Source: Holzapfeliella saturejae
GTDB taxonomy: Bacteria > Bacillota > Bacilli > Lactobacillales > Lactobacillaceae
Direction of reading: 5' to 3'
Assembly (NCBI RefSeq): GCF_037546065.1
Contig: NZ_JAWMWG010000001.1
Span: forward strand, 620,001 to 684,000
Length of the DNA stretch: 64,000 nucleotides
Shown in pieces: positions 35,672-45,061 of this stretch. The notes under the pieces are model-generated. The model was given only the letters and a program-made list of their open reading frames with translations, was not told the DNA's origin and searched no databases. Position 1 is the stretch's first letter; the number at the start of each line of letters is the position of its first letter. A program made the translations under genes and the position numbers.

Positions 35672-36688
35672 ATGACAGTAAAAATTGGTATTAACGGATT
35701 TGGACGTATTGGTCGTTTAGCATTTCGTCGTATTCTTGAATTAAACTCAAGTGATATCGAAGTTGTTGCAATCAATGACTTAACAAGTCCATCACTATTA
35801 GCTCACTTATTAAAATATGACTCAACACATGGTACATTAAACCATGAAGTTAGTGCTACAGAAAACGCAATCGTGGTTGACGGTAAAGAATACCACGTAT
35901 ATGCAGAACCTCAAGCACAAAACATTCCTTGGGTTAAAAACGATGGTGTTGACTTCGTACTAGAATGTACAGGTTTCTACACATCAAAAGCAAAATCACA
36001 AGCTCACTTGGATGCAGGTGTTAAACGTGTATTAGTTTCAGCTCCAGCTGGAAGCGATCTAAAAACAATCGTTTACAACGTAAACGATGACACATTGACA
36101 TCAGAAGATACAATCGTATCAGCTGGTTCATGTACAACAAACTGTTTAGCTCCAATGGCTGATGCTCTTGATAAAGAGTTCGGTATTGAAGTTGGTACAA
36201 TGACAACAGTTCACGCTTACACATCAACACAAATGCTTCTTGATGGTCCAGTTCGCGGTGGAGACCCTCGTGGTGCTCGTTCAGCTGCTGCAAATACAAT
36301 CCCTCACTCAACAGGTGCTGCTAAAGCTATTGGTTTAGTTGTTCCTAACGTGAACGGTAAATTACAAGGACACGCACAACGTGTACCAGTTGTAGATGGT
36401 TCATTAACAGAGTTAGTAACAATTTTAGATAAAAAAGTTACTGCTGACGAAGTTAACGAAGCAATGAAGAAACACACAGAAAACAACCCAAGTTTTGCTT
36501 GGAACGAAGACTCAGTAGTATCAAGTGACATCATTGGTACAACTGCAGGTTCTGTTTTCGACCCAACTCAAACAGAAGTTACAACTGCTGGTGACAAACA
36601 ACTAGTTAAAACAGTTGCTTGGTACGACAATGAATACGGATTCACATGTCAAATGGTTCGTACTCTATTGAAATTCGCAGCTCTTTAA
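35672..36688 (+). CDS. gap: Glyceraldehyde-3-phosphate dehydrogenase, type I
   Basis: Glycolytic enzyme oxidising glyceraldehyde-3-phosphate to 1,3-bisphosphoglycerate. The 338-residue protein has the NAD-binding GFGRIGR at 10-16, D36 that favours NAD over NADP, and the active-site loop SAGSCTTNCLAPM with C154. Codon use is strongly biased to highly expressed codons, as for the other glycolytic genes here. CTAAGGAGGA gives a near-ideal ribosome site. A good terminator follows, so gap messages may exceed those of pgk. Confidence 0.97.
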   Translation: MTVKIGINGFGRIGRLAFRRILELNSSDIEVVAINDLTSPSLLAHLLKYDSTHGTLNHEVSATENAIVVDGKEYHVYAEPQAQNIPWVKNDGVDFVLECTGFYTSKAKSQAHLDAGVKRVLVSAPAGSDLKTIVYNVNDDTLTSEDTIVSAGSCTTNCLAPMADALDKEFGIEVGTMTTVHAYTSTQMLLDGPVRGGDPRGARSAAANTIPHSTGAAKAIGLVVPNVNGKLQGHAQRVPVVDGSLTELVTILDKKVTADEVNEAMKKHTENNPSFAWNEDSVVSSDIIGTTAGSVFDPTQTEVTTAGDKQLVKTVAWYDNEYGFTCQMVRTLLKFAAL

Positions 36689-36724
36689 TTAGATATTCCA
36701 ACTTTAAATAACTAGTTTGGAGTT

Positions 36725-36760
36725 AAAGGCGGAGGGAGGTTAACTCCTTCCGCCTTTTTT
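36725..36760 (+). terminator. Terminator between gap and pgk
   Basis: A 14-bp stem with a G-T pair (36725-36738 with 36744-36757), GTTAA loop and T run. Only 22 bp remain before pgk, with no separate promoter seen, so read-through must supply pgk. Confidence 0.85.
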
Positions 36761-36782
36761 CAAGAAATTTTGGAGGTAAATC

Positions 36783-37994
36783 ATGGCTAAATTAACGATT
36801 TCTGATGTTAATGTAAAAGACAAAAAAGTTCTTATTCGTGCTGACTTTAATGTTCCTATTAAAGATGGTGTTATCGGAAACGATAACCGTATCGTTGCAG
36901 CACTTCCAACAATTAAATACGTTTTAGAAAATGGTGGAAAAGTTATTTTACTTTCTCACTTAGGTCGTATTAAATCTGACGAAGATAAAAAAGCTTTAAC
37001 ATTAAAACCTGTTGCAGAACGTTTAAGTGAATTACTTGAACAAGATGTAACATTTGTTCCTTCAAATGAAGGTAAAGAACTAGAAGATGCTGTTAACAAC
37101 TTAGGTGACGGCCAAGTTCTATTAATGGAAAACACACGTTTCCAAGATATCGATAACGACTTTGGTAAACGTGAAAGTAAAAACGATCCAAAATTAGGTG
37201 AATATTGGGCATCATTAGGTGATGTATTCGTAAACGACGCTTTCGGTACAGCCCACCGTGCTCACGCATCTAACGTTGGTATTTCTGAAGCTATGAAAGC
37301 TGCTGGCAAACCAGTTGCTGCTGGTTTCTTAATGGAAAAAGAAATCAAATTCTTAGGTGAAGCTGTTGATAACCCAGTTCACCCATTCGTAACTATCTTA
37401 GGTGGTGCGAAAGTTTCAGATAAGATCGGTGTTATTGAAAACTTAATTCCAAAATCAGACCATATTTTAATTGGTGGTGGAATGGCTTACACATTCTTAG
37501 CTGCTAAAGGTTACAATATTGGAAAATCATTATTTGAAGAAGACAAATTAGAACTTGCAAAAGAACTAATTGAAAAAGCAGGCGACAAATTGGTATTACC
37601 AGTTGATAACATTGCCGCAGCAGAATTCTCAAATGATGCAGCTCACGAAGTTGTTGGGGAAGACATTCCTGATGGCCAAATGGGTCTTGACATTGGACCA
37701 AAAACAATTGCACTATTTAAAGATAAATTAGCAGATGCTAAAACAGTTGTTTGGAATGGACCAATGGGTGCATTTGAAATGAGTAACTTTGCTGAAGGTA
37801 CTCTAGAAGTAGGTCGTGCTCTAGGTGCATTGAAAGATGCAACTACAATCATCGGTGGTGGTGATTCAGCAGCAGCAGCTATTCAATTAGGTATTGCTGA
37901 CCAAATCACTCACATTTCTACTGGTGGTGGTGCTTCTCTAGAATACTTAGAAGGACAAGAATTACCAGGAATTGCTTCAATTTCTGATAAATAA
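36783..37994 (+). CDS. pgk: Phosphoglycerate kinase
   Basis: Makes ATP by transferring phosphate from 1,3-bisphosphoglycerate to ADP. 403 residues, with the substrate-binding signature VLIRADFNVP near 15-24, LLSHLGR near 58-64, and the nucleotide loop GGGDSAAA near 358-365. Length is slightly above the usual 394-397 owing to small insertions. Biased codon use. TTTGGAGG precedes ATG. It follows gap by 94 bp containing a terminator and is 24 bp before tpiA. Confidence 0.97.
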   Translation: MAKLTISDVNVKDKKVLIRADFNVPIKDGVIGNDNRIVAALPTIKYVLENGGKVILLSHLGRIKSDEDKKALTLKPVAERLSELLEQDVTFVPSNEGKELEDAVNNLGDGQVLLMENTRFQDIDNDFGKRESKNDPKLGEYWASLGDVFVNDAFGTAHRAHASNVGISEAMKAAGKPVAAGFLMEKEIKFLGEAVDNPVHPFVTILGGAKVSDKIGVIENLIPKSDHILIGGGMAYTFLAAKGYNIGKSLFEEDKLELAKELIEKAGDKLVLPVDNIAAAEFSNDAAHEVVGEDIPDGQMGLDIGPKTIALFKDKLADAKTVVWNGPMGAFEMSNFAEGTLEVGRALGALKDATTIIGGGDSAAAAIQLGIADQITHISTGGGASLEYLEGQELPGIASISDK

Positions 37995-38018
37995 TATCAA
38001 TTCGGAGGTTTTTAAGAT

Positions 38019-38774
38019 ATGCGTACACCAATTATCGCAGGAAACTGGAAATTAAATAACAACCCAGAAGAAACAACCAAATTTGTTGAAGCTGTTAAAG
38101 ATCAACTACCTGCTTCAGATAAAGTTGAATCAGTTATTGCTGCACCAGCAGTAGACCTTTCAGTATTACTTGCAGCAGCAAAAGGTTCAAACCTTAAAGC
38201 AGCAGCAGAAAATGCATACTTTGAAGATGCAGGTGCTTTCACAGGTGAAACAAGTCCTAAAGTTCTTTCAGAAATGGGAATTTCATACGTTGTTATCGGA
38301 CACTCAGAACGTCGTGAATACTTCCACGAAACAGATGAAGACGTAAACAAAAAAGCTCACGCTATTTTCAGAAACAACATGACACCTATCATTGCTGTTG
38401 GTGAAACATTAGAACAGCGTGAAGCTGGTGAAACAGATGCATTTGTTGGTGGTCAAGTTAAAGCAGCTCTTAAAGGACTATCAGCTGACCAAGTTGCTAG
38501 TCTAGTTGTTGCTTACGAACCAATCTGGGCAATCGGTACAGGTAAAACTGCTACAAGCGAACAAGCTCAAGAAACAGTTCACGCAATCCGTGAAACTATT
38601 CGTGCAGAATTCGGTGACGAAGCTGCTGACAAAGTTCGTTTACAATATGGTGGTTCTGTAAAACCAGATAGCATCAAAGAATTAATGGCTCAACCAGATA
38701 TCGATGGTGGTCTTGTTGGTGGTGCTAGTTTAGATCCAGAATCATTCTTAGCATTAGTAAACTACCAAGATTAA
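38019..38774 (+). CDS. tpiA: Triosephosphate isomerase
   Basis: Interconverts dihydroxyacetone phosphate and glyceraldehyde-3-phosphate. 251 residues with catalytic K12 in GNWKLN, histidine in VIGHSERR near 92-99, glutamate in AYEPIWAIGTG near 165-175 and the phosphate loop LVGGASL at the C-terminus. TCGGAGG is the ribosome site. Cotranscribed with pgk. The downstream 76-bp gap has an ATTAAAC/GTTTAAT dyad without a T run and a possible eno promoter. Confidence 0.97.
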   Translation: MRTPIIAGNWKLNNNPEETTKFVEAVKDQLPASDKVESVIAAPAVDLSVLLAAAKGSNLKAAAENAYFEDAGAFTGETSPKVLSEMGISYVVIGHSERREYFHETDEDVNKKAHAIFRNNMTPIIAVGETLEQREAGETDAFVGGQVKAALKGLSADQVASLVVAYEPIWAIGTGKTATSEQAQETVHAIRETIRAEFGDEAADKVRLQYGGSVKPDSIKELMAQPDIDGGLVGGASLDPESFLALVNYQD

Positions 38775-38850
38775 TTAAACAAAAGGTTTAATAATTCATC
38801 GAAATAGTATAAAATATACTTGTATAATAAAGATTAAAGGAGATAATGAA

Positions 38851-40143
38851 ATGTCTGTAATTACTGATATTTTAGGTCGCGAAGTTTTAGATTCACGTGG
38901 AAACCCAACTGTTGAAGTTGAAGTTTACACAGAAATGGGTGGCTTCGGTCGCGCAATCGTTCCATCAGGTGCTTCTACAGGTGAACACGAAGCTGTAGAA
39001 TTACGTGATGGTGATAAATCACGTTTTGGTGGTAAAGGTGTATTGAAAGCTGTAGAAAACGTAAATACACAAATCGCTAAAGCAGTTATTGGTTTAGATG
39101 TTACTGACCAACGTGGAATCGACAAAACAATGATCGAACTAGATGGTACAGAAACAAAAAGTAAATTAGGAGCTAACGCTATTTTAGGTGTTTCACTAGC
39201 TGCTGCTCACGCTGCTGCTGATGAACTTGGCTTACCTCTTTACGAATACTTAGGTGGACCAAACTCATACGTTATGCCAACACCTATGATGAACGTTATT
39301 AACGGTGGGGAACACGCTGACAACAACGTTGACTTCCAAGAATTCATGATTATGCCTGTTGGTGCTAAAAGCATTCACGAAGCTGTTCGTATGGGTGCAG
39401 AAACATTCCATTCACTACAAGCTATCTTGAAAGAACGTGGCGACAGTACAGCTGTTGGTGACGAAGGTGGATTTGCTCCTAACCTAGAAAACAACGAAGC
39501 GCCATTTGAAATCCTCGTTGAAGCTATCCAACGTGCTGGCTACAAACCAGGTGAACAAATTGCTATCGCATGTGACGTTGCTGCTTCAGAATTCTACGAT
39601 GCAGAAAAACGTAGATATGTTACAGTAGCTGACAACAAAGAATACACAGCTGAAGAATTCACTTCATTGCTTGAATCACTTGTTGAAAAATACCCACTTA
39701 TCTCAATCGAAGATCCATTGGATGAAAACGAATGGGACGACTGGAAAACACTTACAGATCGTCTAGCTAAAAAAGTTCAAATCGTTGGTGACGACCTATT
39801 TGTTACAAACACTTCATACCTAGAAAAAGGTATTGAAATGGGTGTTGCAAACTCAATCCTTATCAAAGTTAACCAAATCGGTACTCTAACAGAAACATTT
39901 GACGCTATCGAAATGGCTAAAGAAGCTGGTTACACAGCTATCGTATCTCACCGTTCAGGTGAAACAGAAGATACAACAATCGCTGACCTAGTTGTTGCTA
40001 CAAACGCTGGTCAAATCAAGACAGGTTCATTAAGCCGTACAGACCGTATTGCTAAATACAACCAATTGATGAGAATCGAAGAACAACTTGGCGATACTTC
40101 AAAATACAAAGGTATCAACAGTTTCTACAACTTAAACAAATAA
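38851..40143 (+). CDS. eno: Enolase
   Basis: Converts 2-phosphoglycerate to phosphoenolpyruvate; also a known RNA-degradosome component and surface protein in Gram-positives. 430 residues with the expected GASTGEHEA loop near 38-46, metal ligands in IEDPLDENEWD near 287-297, the catalytic lysine in SILIKVNQIGT and SHRSGETED. Strong codon bias. A TATAAT at 38823-38828 suggests its own promoter, but the -35 is weak; AAAGGAGA precedes ATG. A strong terminator ends the glycolytic block. Confidence 0.97.
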   Translation: MSVITDILGREVLDSRGNPTVEVEVYTEMGGFGRAIVPSGASTGEHEAVELRDGDKSRFGGKGVLKAVENVNTQIAKAVIGLDVTDQRGIDKTMIELDGTETKSKLGANAILGVSLAAAHAAADELGLPLYEYLGGPNSYVMPTPMMNVINGGEHADNNVDFQEFMIMPVGAKSIHEAVRMGAETFHSLQAILKERGDSTAVGDEGGFAPNLENNEAPFEILVEAIQRAGYKPGEQIAIACDVAASEFYDAEKRRYVTVADNKEYTAEEFTSLLESLVEKYPLISIEDPLDENEWDDWKTLTDRLAKKVQIVGDDLFVTNTSYLEKGIEMGVANSILIKVNQIGTLTETFDAIEMAKEAGYTAIVSHRSGETEDTTIADLVVATNAGQIKTGSLSRTDRIAKYNQLMRIEEQLGDTSKYKGINSFYNLNK

Positions 40144-40162
40144 TTAATTTATCTGTTTAATT

Positions 40163-40197
40163 AAAAAGCAGGCTTGATTTATCAAGCCTGCTTTTTT
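40163..40197 (+). terminator. Intrinsic terminator after eno
   Basis: Perfect 15-bp stem (40163-40177 with 40182-40196), TTTA loop and T run. Confidence 0.95.
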
Positions 40198-40273
40198 GTA
40201 GCAATAAAACGCGATATATGTTAAAGTTGTAATAGTAATTAGTGTGAAGTCTCTAAGTAATGGAGGGAAAATC

Positions 40274-40510
40274 TTGTATAATATTGTTTTAGTTTTGTTG
40301 GTGATTGTTTCGGTATTAGCGATTATTGCCGTTATGGTGCAACCATCTAAACAGCAGGATGCATTGAATGCACTTTCAGGAGGAGCAGGAGAACTTTTTA
40401 GTGGCCGTACTAAAAAGCGTGGATTTGAAGCGTTTATGGAACGATTAACATCTGTTCTTCTCGCATTATTCTTCATTCTTGCAATTATCTTAGCTATGCT
40501 TACAAAATAA
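40274..40510 (+). CDS. secG: Preprotein translocase subunit SecG
   Basis: A 78-residue two-helix membrane subunit of SecYEG. The start is TTG 40274, 6 nt after GGAGGG (40262-40267), giving MYNIVLVLLVIVSVLAII, as in the family; an in-frame GTG at 40244 would add 10 residues upstream of the ribosome site. Two hydrophobic helices flank the conserved loop ALNALSGGAGELFSGRTK. First gene of the usual secG-rnr-smpB cluster, with a terminator before rnr. Confidence 0.93.
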   Translation: MYNIVLVLLVIVSVLAIIAVMVQPSKQQDALNALSGGAGELFSGRTKKRGFEAFMERLTSVLLALFFILAIILAMLTK

Positions 40511-40512
40511 TC

Positions 40513-40544
40513 AAAGCCTCCTAATTTATTGGGAGGTTTTATTT
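40513..40544 (+). terminator. Terminator between secG and rnr
   Basis: A 12-bp stem with G-T pairs (40513-40524 with 40529-40540) around TTTA, followed by ATTT. Weak T run, perhaps partial. Confidence 0.7.
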
Positions 40545-40583
40545 AGTTTAACAAAAAATAATAACAAATAATGAGGTGTTTTA

Positions 40584-42968
40584 ATGGCTCAAAATGAGCA
40601 AATGATTGCTGATATTCTTGAAATATTCAGACAGAAACCGACTTTTAAATATACAGTAGACCAAATTAGTAGAAAAAGACGCGGTCGTAATGCGGTTGAA
40701 TTTAGTGATTTAGTTAAAACTTTAACTTTCTTGGAAAATGAAAATAAAATTTTTTCTAATGAACTAGGTCAATTTCAACTTGTACAAGAAGATCGTCTAG
40801 TTGAAGGTGTTTTTCGTGCTAATGACAAAGGATTTGGATTCGTTCGTGTAGATGATGAAGACGAAGATGATATTTTTATCGCAAAACCTAATACTAATTT
40901 TGCATTAGATGGTGATACTGTTGAAGTTAAAATTATCAAGGGTGAAAATCCTTGGAATAATAAAGGGCCAGAAGGTCAAGTTAATCAAATTCTTGAACGT
41001 GGATTGAAAACAATGGTTGGCGAATTCATGCCCTATAGTGATGTGATGGTTAATAAAACAGGTTTTTATGGCTATGTTAAGAGTAAAAACCGCAAGTTAA
41101 GTGCTTATTCTGCTTATATTTCTAAAACAGGCCTACATCCTCAAATGGGTGATATGGTTAAAGTTGAAATTACAGAATATCCTTCAGAAGAGTTTCCAAC
41201 ACGTATGTTAGGAAATGCTTTATTAACTATTGGAAATAAAAATGATCCGGGTGTTGATATTATGTCATTGGTTTATGACAACGATATTAAAACTGATTTT
41301 GAAGAGGATTCTTTAGAGCAGTCAAATGCTATACCAGATCATATTCAAAAATCTGATATGGCAAATCGTCGTGATATTCGAGATCAAGCCGTGGTAACCA
41401 TTGATGGCGATGATTCAAAAGACTTTGATGATGCTGTTGTAGTTTGGAAAAAAGACAATGGTAATTATCACTTAGGTGTTCATATCGCCGATGTTAGTCA
41501 CTATGTTACTGAAAATTCACCGCTTGATAAAGAAGCTTTTGAACGCGGTAACAGTACTTATTTAGTTGATCGTGTTATCCCAATGTTACCATTCCGCCTA
41601 TCTAATGGTATCTGTTCATTGAACCCAGACGAAGACCGTTTGGCATTATCTTGTGATATTGAACTGACTCCAGAAGGTGAACGTGTTGATTATGATATTT
41701 ATGCTAGTGTCATTCGTTCACATGGTCGTTTGACTTATAATAATGTTAATGCTGTTTTAGATAATGATATGGCAGGATTAGAAGATAAGTATCATCAATC
41801 TGAAGAAATGCTTCATCAAATGTCAGACTTGCATCACGCATTGTTTAATAAACGTCATCAACGTGGGGCAATCGATTTCGAAGAAAATGAAGCTAAAATC
41901 ATTGTTGATCAAGAAGGTCATGCTGTTGATATTCAATTAAGACAACGTGGTACAGCTGAAAAAATGATTGAATCATTTATGTTAATGGCTAATGAAACAG
42001 TCGCTGAACACTTTAACAAAAAGCACGTGCCATTCTTATACCGTGTCCATGAAACACCAGAAGGTGAACGTGTAACGAACTTCTTTGAATTTATTTCAGC
42101 ATTTGGGTTAAATATTAAAGCTGATCCTAATGATTTAGAACCTAAAACACTACAAAAAATCTTAGCCAAGACACAAGGTACACCCGAAGAACCTGTTGTT
42201 CAAACAATGATGTTAAGAAGTTTGAAACAAGCACGTTATAGCGAAGATCAGTTAGGTCACTTTGGGCTAGCTGCGCCTTACTACACACACTTTACATCAC
42301 CGATTCGTCGTTATCCTGATTTGATTGTTCACCGTTTAATTCATCAATATATTGAAAAAGGTGCAACTGAAAAAGCAAAACAACATTTTGAATCAGAATT
42401 ACCGGTTATCGCTGAACATTCTTCACAACAAGAAAGAAAGTCTATTGATGCAGAACGTGCCGTTAATGATTTGAAGAAAACAGAATACATGATTGATAAA
42501 GTTGGCGATAGTTTTGATGCAGTGATTAGTTCTGTGACGAGTTTTGGGATGTTTGTTGCGCTTGAAAATACAGTAGAAGGTCTTATTCATATTACCAATT
42601 TGAAAGATGATTTCTATTCATTCGATGAAAAACAACTAACATTAGTTGGTAAGAAAACTAACCGTCAATTCAAGATTGGTCAACCAATTAAAGTGACTTT
42701 AATCCGTGCAGACCTTGAACAACGTCAAATTGACTTTGAAATTTTTGATGAAAAAGCTGAACAAGAAAAACGTCAAGTTAAACGTACTGATGGTAAAGCT
42801 GAAGTTGTAATGCCAAAAAGTGAAAAAGACGACAAAGACAATGGTCGTCGTAAAAAACGCCCATTTAAGCGTCGTCGTAATGATAATAAACGTCAAGATG
42901 GTAAGCATTTTGAACGTGGTGGCAACAAAAATCGTCAAGACTTTAAACGTGCTAAAAAATCGAGATAA
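40584..42968 (+). CDS. rnr: Ribonuclease R
   Basis: Processive 3'-5' exoribonuclease of 794 residues that degrades structured RNA and acts with tmRNA-SmpB. Domains in order: N-terminal winged helix (about 1-65), cold-shock domains with DKGFGFVR near 80, the RNB catalytic domain with DGDDSKDFDDAV near 273-284 (metal-binding aspartates), a C-terminal S1 domain from about 640, and a tail of alternating Lys and Arg after residue 730. ATGAGGTG precedes the ATG. Followed at 22 bp by smpB, matching the functional pairing. Confidence 0.96.
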   Translation: MAQNEQMIADILEIFRQKPTFKYTVDQISRKRRGRNAVEFSDLVKTLTFLENENKIFSNELGQFQLVQEDRLVEGVFRANDKGFGFVRVDDEDEDDIFIAKPNTNFALDGDTVEVKIIKGENPWNNKGPEGQVNQILERGLKTMVGEFMPYSDVMVNKTGFYGYVKSKNRKLSAYSAYISKTGLHPQMGDMVKVEITEYPSEEFPTRMLGNALLTIGNKNDPGVDIMSLVYDNDIKTDFEEDSLEQSNAIPDHIQKSDMANRRDIRDQAVVTIDGDDSKDFDDAVVVWKKDNGNYHLGVHIADVSHYVTENSPLDKEAFERGNSTYLVDRVIPMLPFRLSNGICSLNPDEDRLALSCDIELTPEGERVDYDIYASVIRSHGRLTYNNVNAVLDNDMAGLEDKYHQSEEMLHQMSDLHHALFNKRHQRGAIDFEENEAKIIVDQEGHAVDIQLRQRGTAEKMIESFMLMANETVAEHFNKKHVPFLYRVHETPEGERVTNFFEFISAFGLNIKADPNDLEPKTLQKILAKTQGTPEEPVVQTMMLRSLKQARYSEDQLGHFGLAAPYYTHFTSPIRRYPDLIVHRLIHQYIEKGATEKAKQHFESELPVIAEHSSQQERKSIDAERAVNDLKKTEYMIDKVGDSFDAVISSVTSFGMFVALENTVEGLIHITNLKDDFYSFDEKQLTLVGKKTNRQFKIGQPIKVTLIRADLEQRQIDFEIFDEKAEQEKRQVKRTDGKAEVVMPKSEKDDKDNGRRKKRPFKRRRNDNKRQDGKHFERGGNKNRQDFKRAKKSR

Positions 42969-42990
42969 TTTAGTCATGGGGTGATAAACC

Positions 42991-43455
42991 GTGAAAAAAC
43001 AACAAAATACAGATAATTTAATTGCACAAAATCGTAAAGCAAATCATAATTATTTTATTGAAGAAACGCTGGAAGCGGGAATGGTTCTAACAGGAACTGA
43101 GATTAAATCCATTCGAAATCGTCGTGTTAATATCAAAGATGGTTACGTTAGAGTTCGTCGGGGAGAAGCATGGTTAGAAAATGTTCATATCAGTGAATAT
43201 AAAGAAGGTAACCAATTTAATCAAGAACCCACACGTAATCGCAAATTATTACTTCACAAAAAGCAAATTGCTCACCTTTTAGGTATTCAACAAGAAAAAG
43301 GGTTAACAATTGTTCCTTTGAAAATTTACCTAAAACGAGGCGTGGCAAAAGTCCTCATTGGAGTAGGGCGAGGTAAAAAGAATTACGATAAACGTGAGAC
43401 TATTCGTCGTCGTGACCAAGAACGTGATATGCAACGACTATTAAAAGTCAGATAA
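42991..43455 (+). CDS. smpB: SsrA-binding protein SmpB
   Basis: Binds tmRNA and delivers it to stalled ribosomes for trans-translation. 154 residues: beta-barrel with LTGTEIKSIR near 33-42, IKDGYVRVRRGEAWL near 48-62, and the basic tail KKNYDKRETIRRRDQERD needed for ribosomal function. Start is GTG 42991 behind GGGGTGAT. No ssrA gene was recognised downstream in this window. Confidence 0.96.
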   Translation: MKKQQNTDNLIAQNRKANHNYFIEETLEAGMVLTGTEIKSIRNRRVNIKDGYVRVRRGEAWLENVHISEYKEGNQFNQEPTRNRKLLLHKKQIAHLLGIQQEKGLTIVPLKIYLKRGVAKVLIGVGRGKKNYDKRETIRRRDQERDMQRLLKVR

Positions 43456-43487
43456 AGCTAATTGTATCCTAACAATTAGCTTTTTTT
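43454..43487 (+). terminator. Intrinsic terminator after smpB
   Basis: 12-bp stem (43454-43465 with 43472-43483), ATCCTA loop, T run. Confidence 0.93.
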
Positions 43488-43584
43488 GCATCATAAATAA
43501 GTTTTTGATGAAAAATAAATGTCTTTTTTAATAACAAACGTATATAATTAAATAATAAGACAAAAATTAAGGATGGTAAAAACC

Positions 43585-44088
43585 ATGGCTAATCATTTAG
43601 TGACAATTTGTAATCAGATTAAAAGTGAGCTAATTAAAGAATCACCCAAAATAACTGTGACGTCAATTTGCAAGTTAGCAAATGTTCATCGCTCAACGTT
43701 TTATCGATATTTTAGTCGTGGCTTGAAGCAAGCCTATTTGCATATTTTTACAGAAGAGGTTCGACGAATTTTTAATAGAAAGTCTCATTCACTAGATATG
43801 AGGTTTAAAAATTTAGTCTTACTTTTGCAGACTGAAAAGCTATTATTTAGTCAATTACAAAAGCGAATTGCTGTTGATTTACAGTTAGAAACATTAAATC
43901 GCTTGATGATTCACTTTTTAACTAAGCATGATTATCCGGTTTTGAAAAGTAATCGGATATATGAATTGGTTTCAAGATCAAATGCGACGCGATTGGTTCA
44001 ATGGATGAGTTTAGACTTTGATGAAAGTCATGAAAAAGTTGTTTATGATTTGATTTTTGCATTGCGTCTACTTGAAAAATTAGCCTAA
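43585..44088 (+). CDS. TetR-family transcriptional regulator
   Basis: A 167-residue protein with an N-terminal helix-turn-helix of TetR type: ITVTSICKLANVHRSTFYRYF near 24-44. The C-terminal ligand-binding part is helical and not assignable to a known ligand class. ATG 43585 suits AAGGATGG; an upstream in-frame ATG at 43573 overlaps that site. A TATAAT at 43545-43550 may be its -10. There is no adjacent transporter or enzyme gene on the same strand, so its target is unknown. Terminated by a bidirectional hairpin. Confidence 0.8.
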   Translation: MANHLVTICNQIKSELIKESPKITVTSICKLANVHRSTFYRYFSRGLKQAYLHIFTEEVRRIFNRKSHSLDMRFKNLVLLLQTEKLLFSQLQKRIAVDLQLETLNRLMIHFLTKHDYPVLKSNRIYELVSRSNATRLVQWMSLDFDESHEKVVYDLIFALRLLEKLA

Positions 44089-44125
44089 TAAAAAAGCCTT
44101 ATCTATTAGATAAGGCTTTTTTATT
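44087..44125. terminator. Bidirectional terminator between tetR-type gene and HAD gene
   Basis: A 17-bp stem (44087-44103 with 44109-44125), TATTA loop, flanked by A and T runs in both directions. Confidence 0.95.
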
Positions 44126-44990
44126 AATCTAGATCAATAAAGTGTTCGATTGCTTTAGCAACACCATTATTTTTGTTAGTATCGGTGATGTATTTTGATA
44201 ATTCTTTAATTTCAGGCACTGCATTTTCCATAGCAACAGGCAAACCAGCAGTACGAATCATTGATTCATCGTTGTAGTTATCACCGATTGCCATAACGTC
44301 TGCAATATCAATGTTTTTTTCTTCGGCATAACGTGCCAAAGCAATACCTTTTTGGGCATCTTTATGATTGATTTCAACGTTATTAGGGGATGAAGAAGTG
44401 ATAATCAAGTCATCTTTTTGGTCTAAAGTTTGACGTAAATCTTTGAAAACATCAGGACCATTTTCATCAAATACAACAATTTTCATCACTTTGAAAGAAT
44501 CATCATTCAAAATTTTGTTATAATCATCAACGTAAAGGATATCCATTAGTTCGGCACGAGCTGAGGCTAATTCGATACCTGTTTTAAAATCCGTCCCTGG
44601 ATTTAGTGAAACGATTAAGTCTGCTACGTTTTTGATACGACCTACACGGCTGTTTGAAACTAGTCCTTTGTTAGTAACTAGTTCAAAGTAAAAACCGTGT
44701 TCATTTAGTAAAGTCATTAAATCTTGTGTACGTTCTTTTTCAAGTGGAATTTCAACTGCCACATTACCATCAGGGTCAAAAACCATCGCACCGTTTAAAG
44801 TAACGTAGCTGGCTTTTAATCCAGCACCTTCAACCAATGGACGAGCTTCAGTTAAGCTACGTCCTGTGGCTACGATAAATTCAACACCCTTATCTTGAGC
44901 TTTTTTAATAATTCGTGCATTTTCTTGTGATAATTCTAATTTGTCATTCAATAATGTTCCATCCATATCGGATGCAATTAATTTAATCAA
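44124..44990 (-). CDS. Cof-type HAD-IIB sugar-phosphatase
   Basis: A 288-residue HAD hydrolase with motif I SDMDGTLL near 7-14, motif II in IVATGR, motif III lysine, and motif IV GDNYNDESMI near 235-244; a C2B cap lies between. The Cof family dephosphorylates sugar phosphates or FMN; the substrate is not predictable here. The start is TTG 44990 behind AGGAGGTG (spacing 6); GTG 44999 overlaps that site. Divergent from ung with about 70 bp of shared upstream DNA. Confidence 0.88.
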   Translation of the reverse strand: MIKLIASDMDGTLLNDKLELSQENARIIKKAQDKGVEFIVATGRSLTEARPLVEGAGLKASYVTLNGAMVFDPDGNVAVEIPLEKERTQDLMTLLNEHGFYFELVTNKGLVSNSRVGRIKNVADLIVSLNPGTDFKTGIELASARAELMDILYVDDYNKILNDDSFKVMKIVVFDENGPDVFKDLRQTLDQKDDLIITSSSPNNVEINHKDAQKGIALARYAEEKNIDIADVMAIGDNYNDESMIRTAGLPVAMENAVPEIKELSKYITDTNKNNGVAKAIEHFIDLD

Positions 44991-45061
44991 AAGAGCCACC
45001 TCCTAAAGTTATACTTAAATTTTAACATAAAATAATCTTAATTAGTAAAGTAGGTTTAATA

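Noticed and set aside
38775..38850. Terminator between tpiA and eno
   Set aside because: The ATTAAAC/GTTTAAT dyad is weak and has no T run.
35672..40143. Long open frames antisense to gap, pgk, tpiA and eno
   Set aside because: They mirror strongly biased codons of the sense genes, lack ribosome sites and resemble no protein family.
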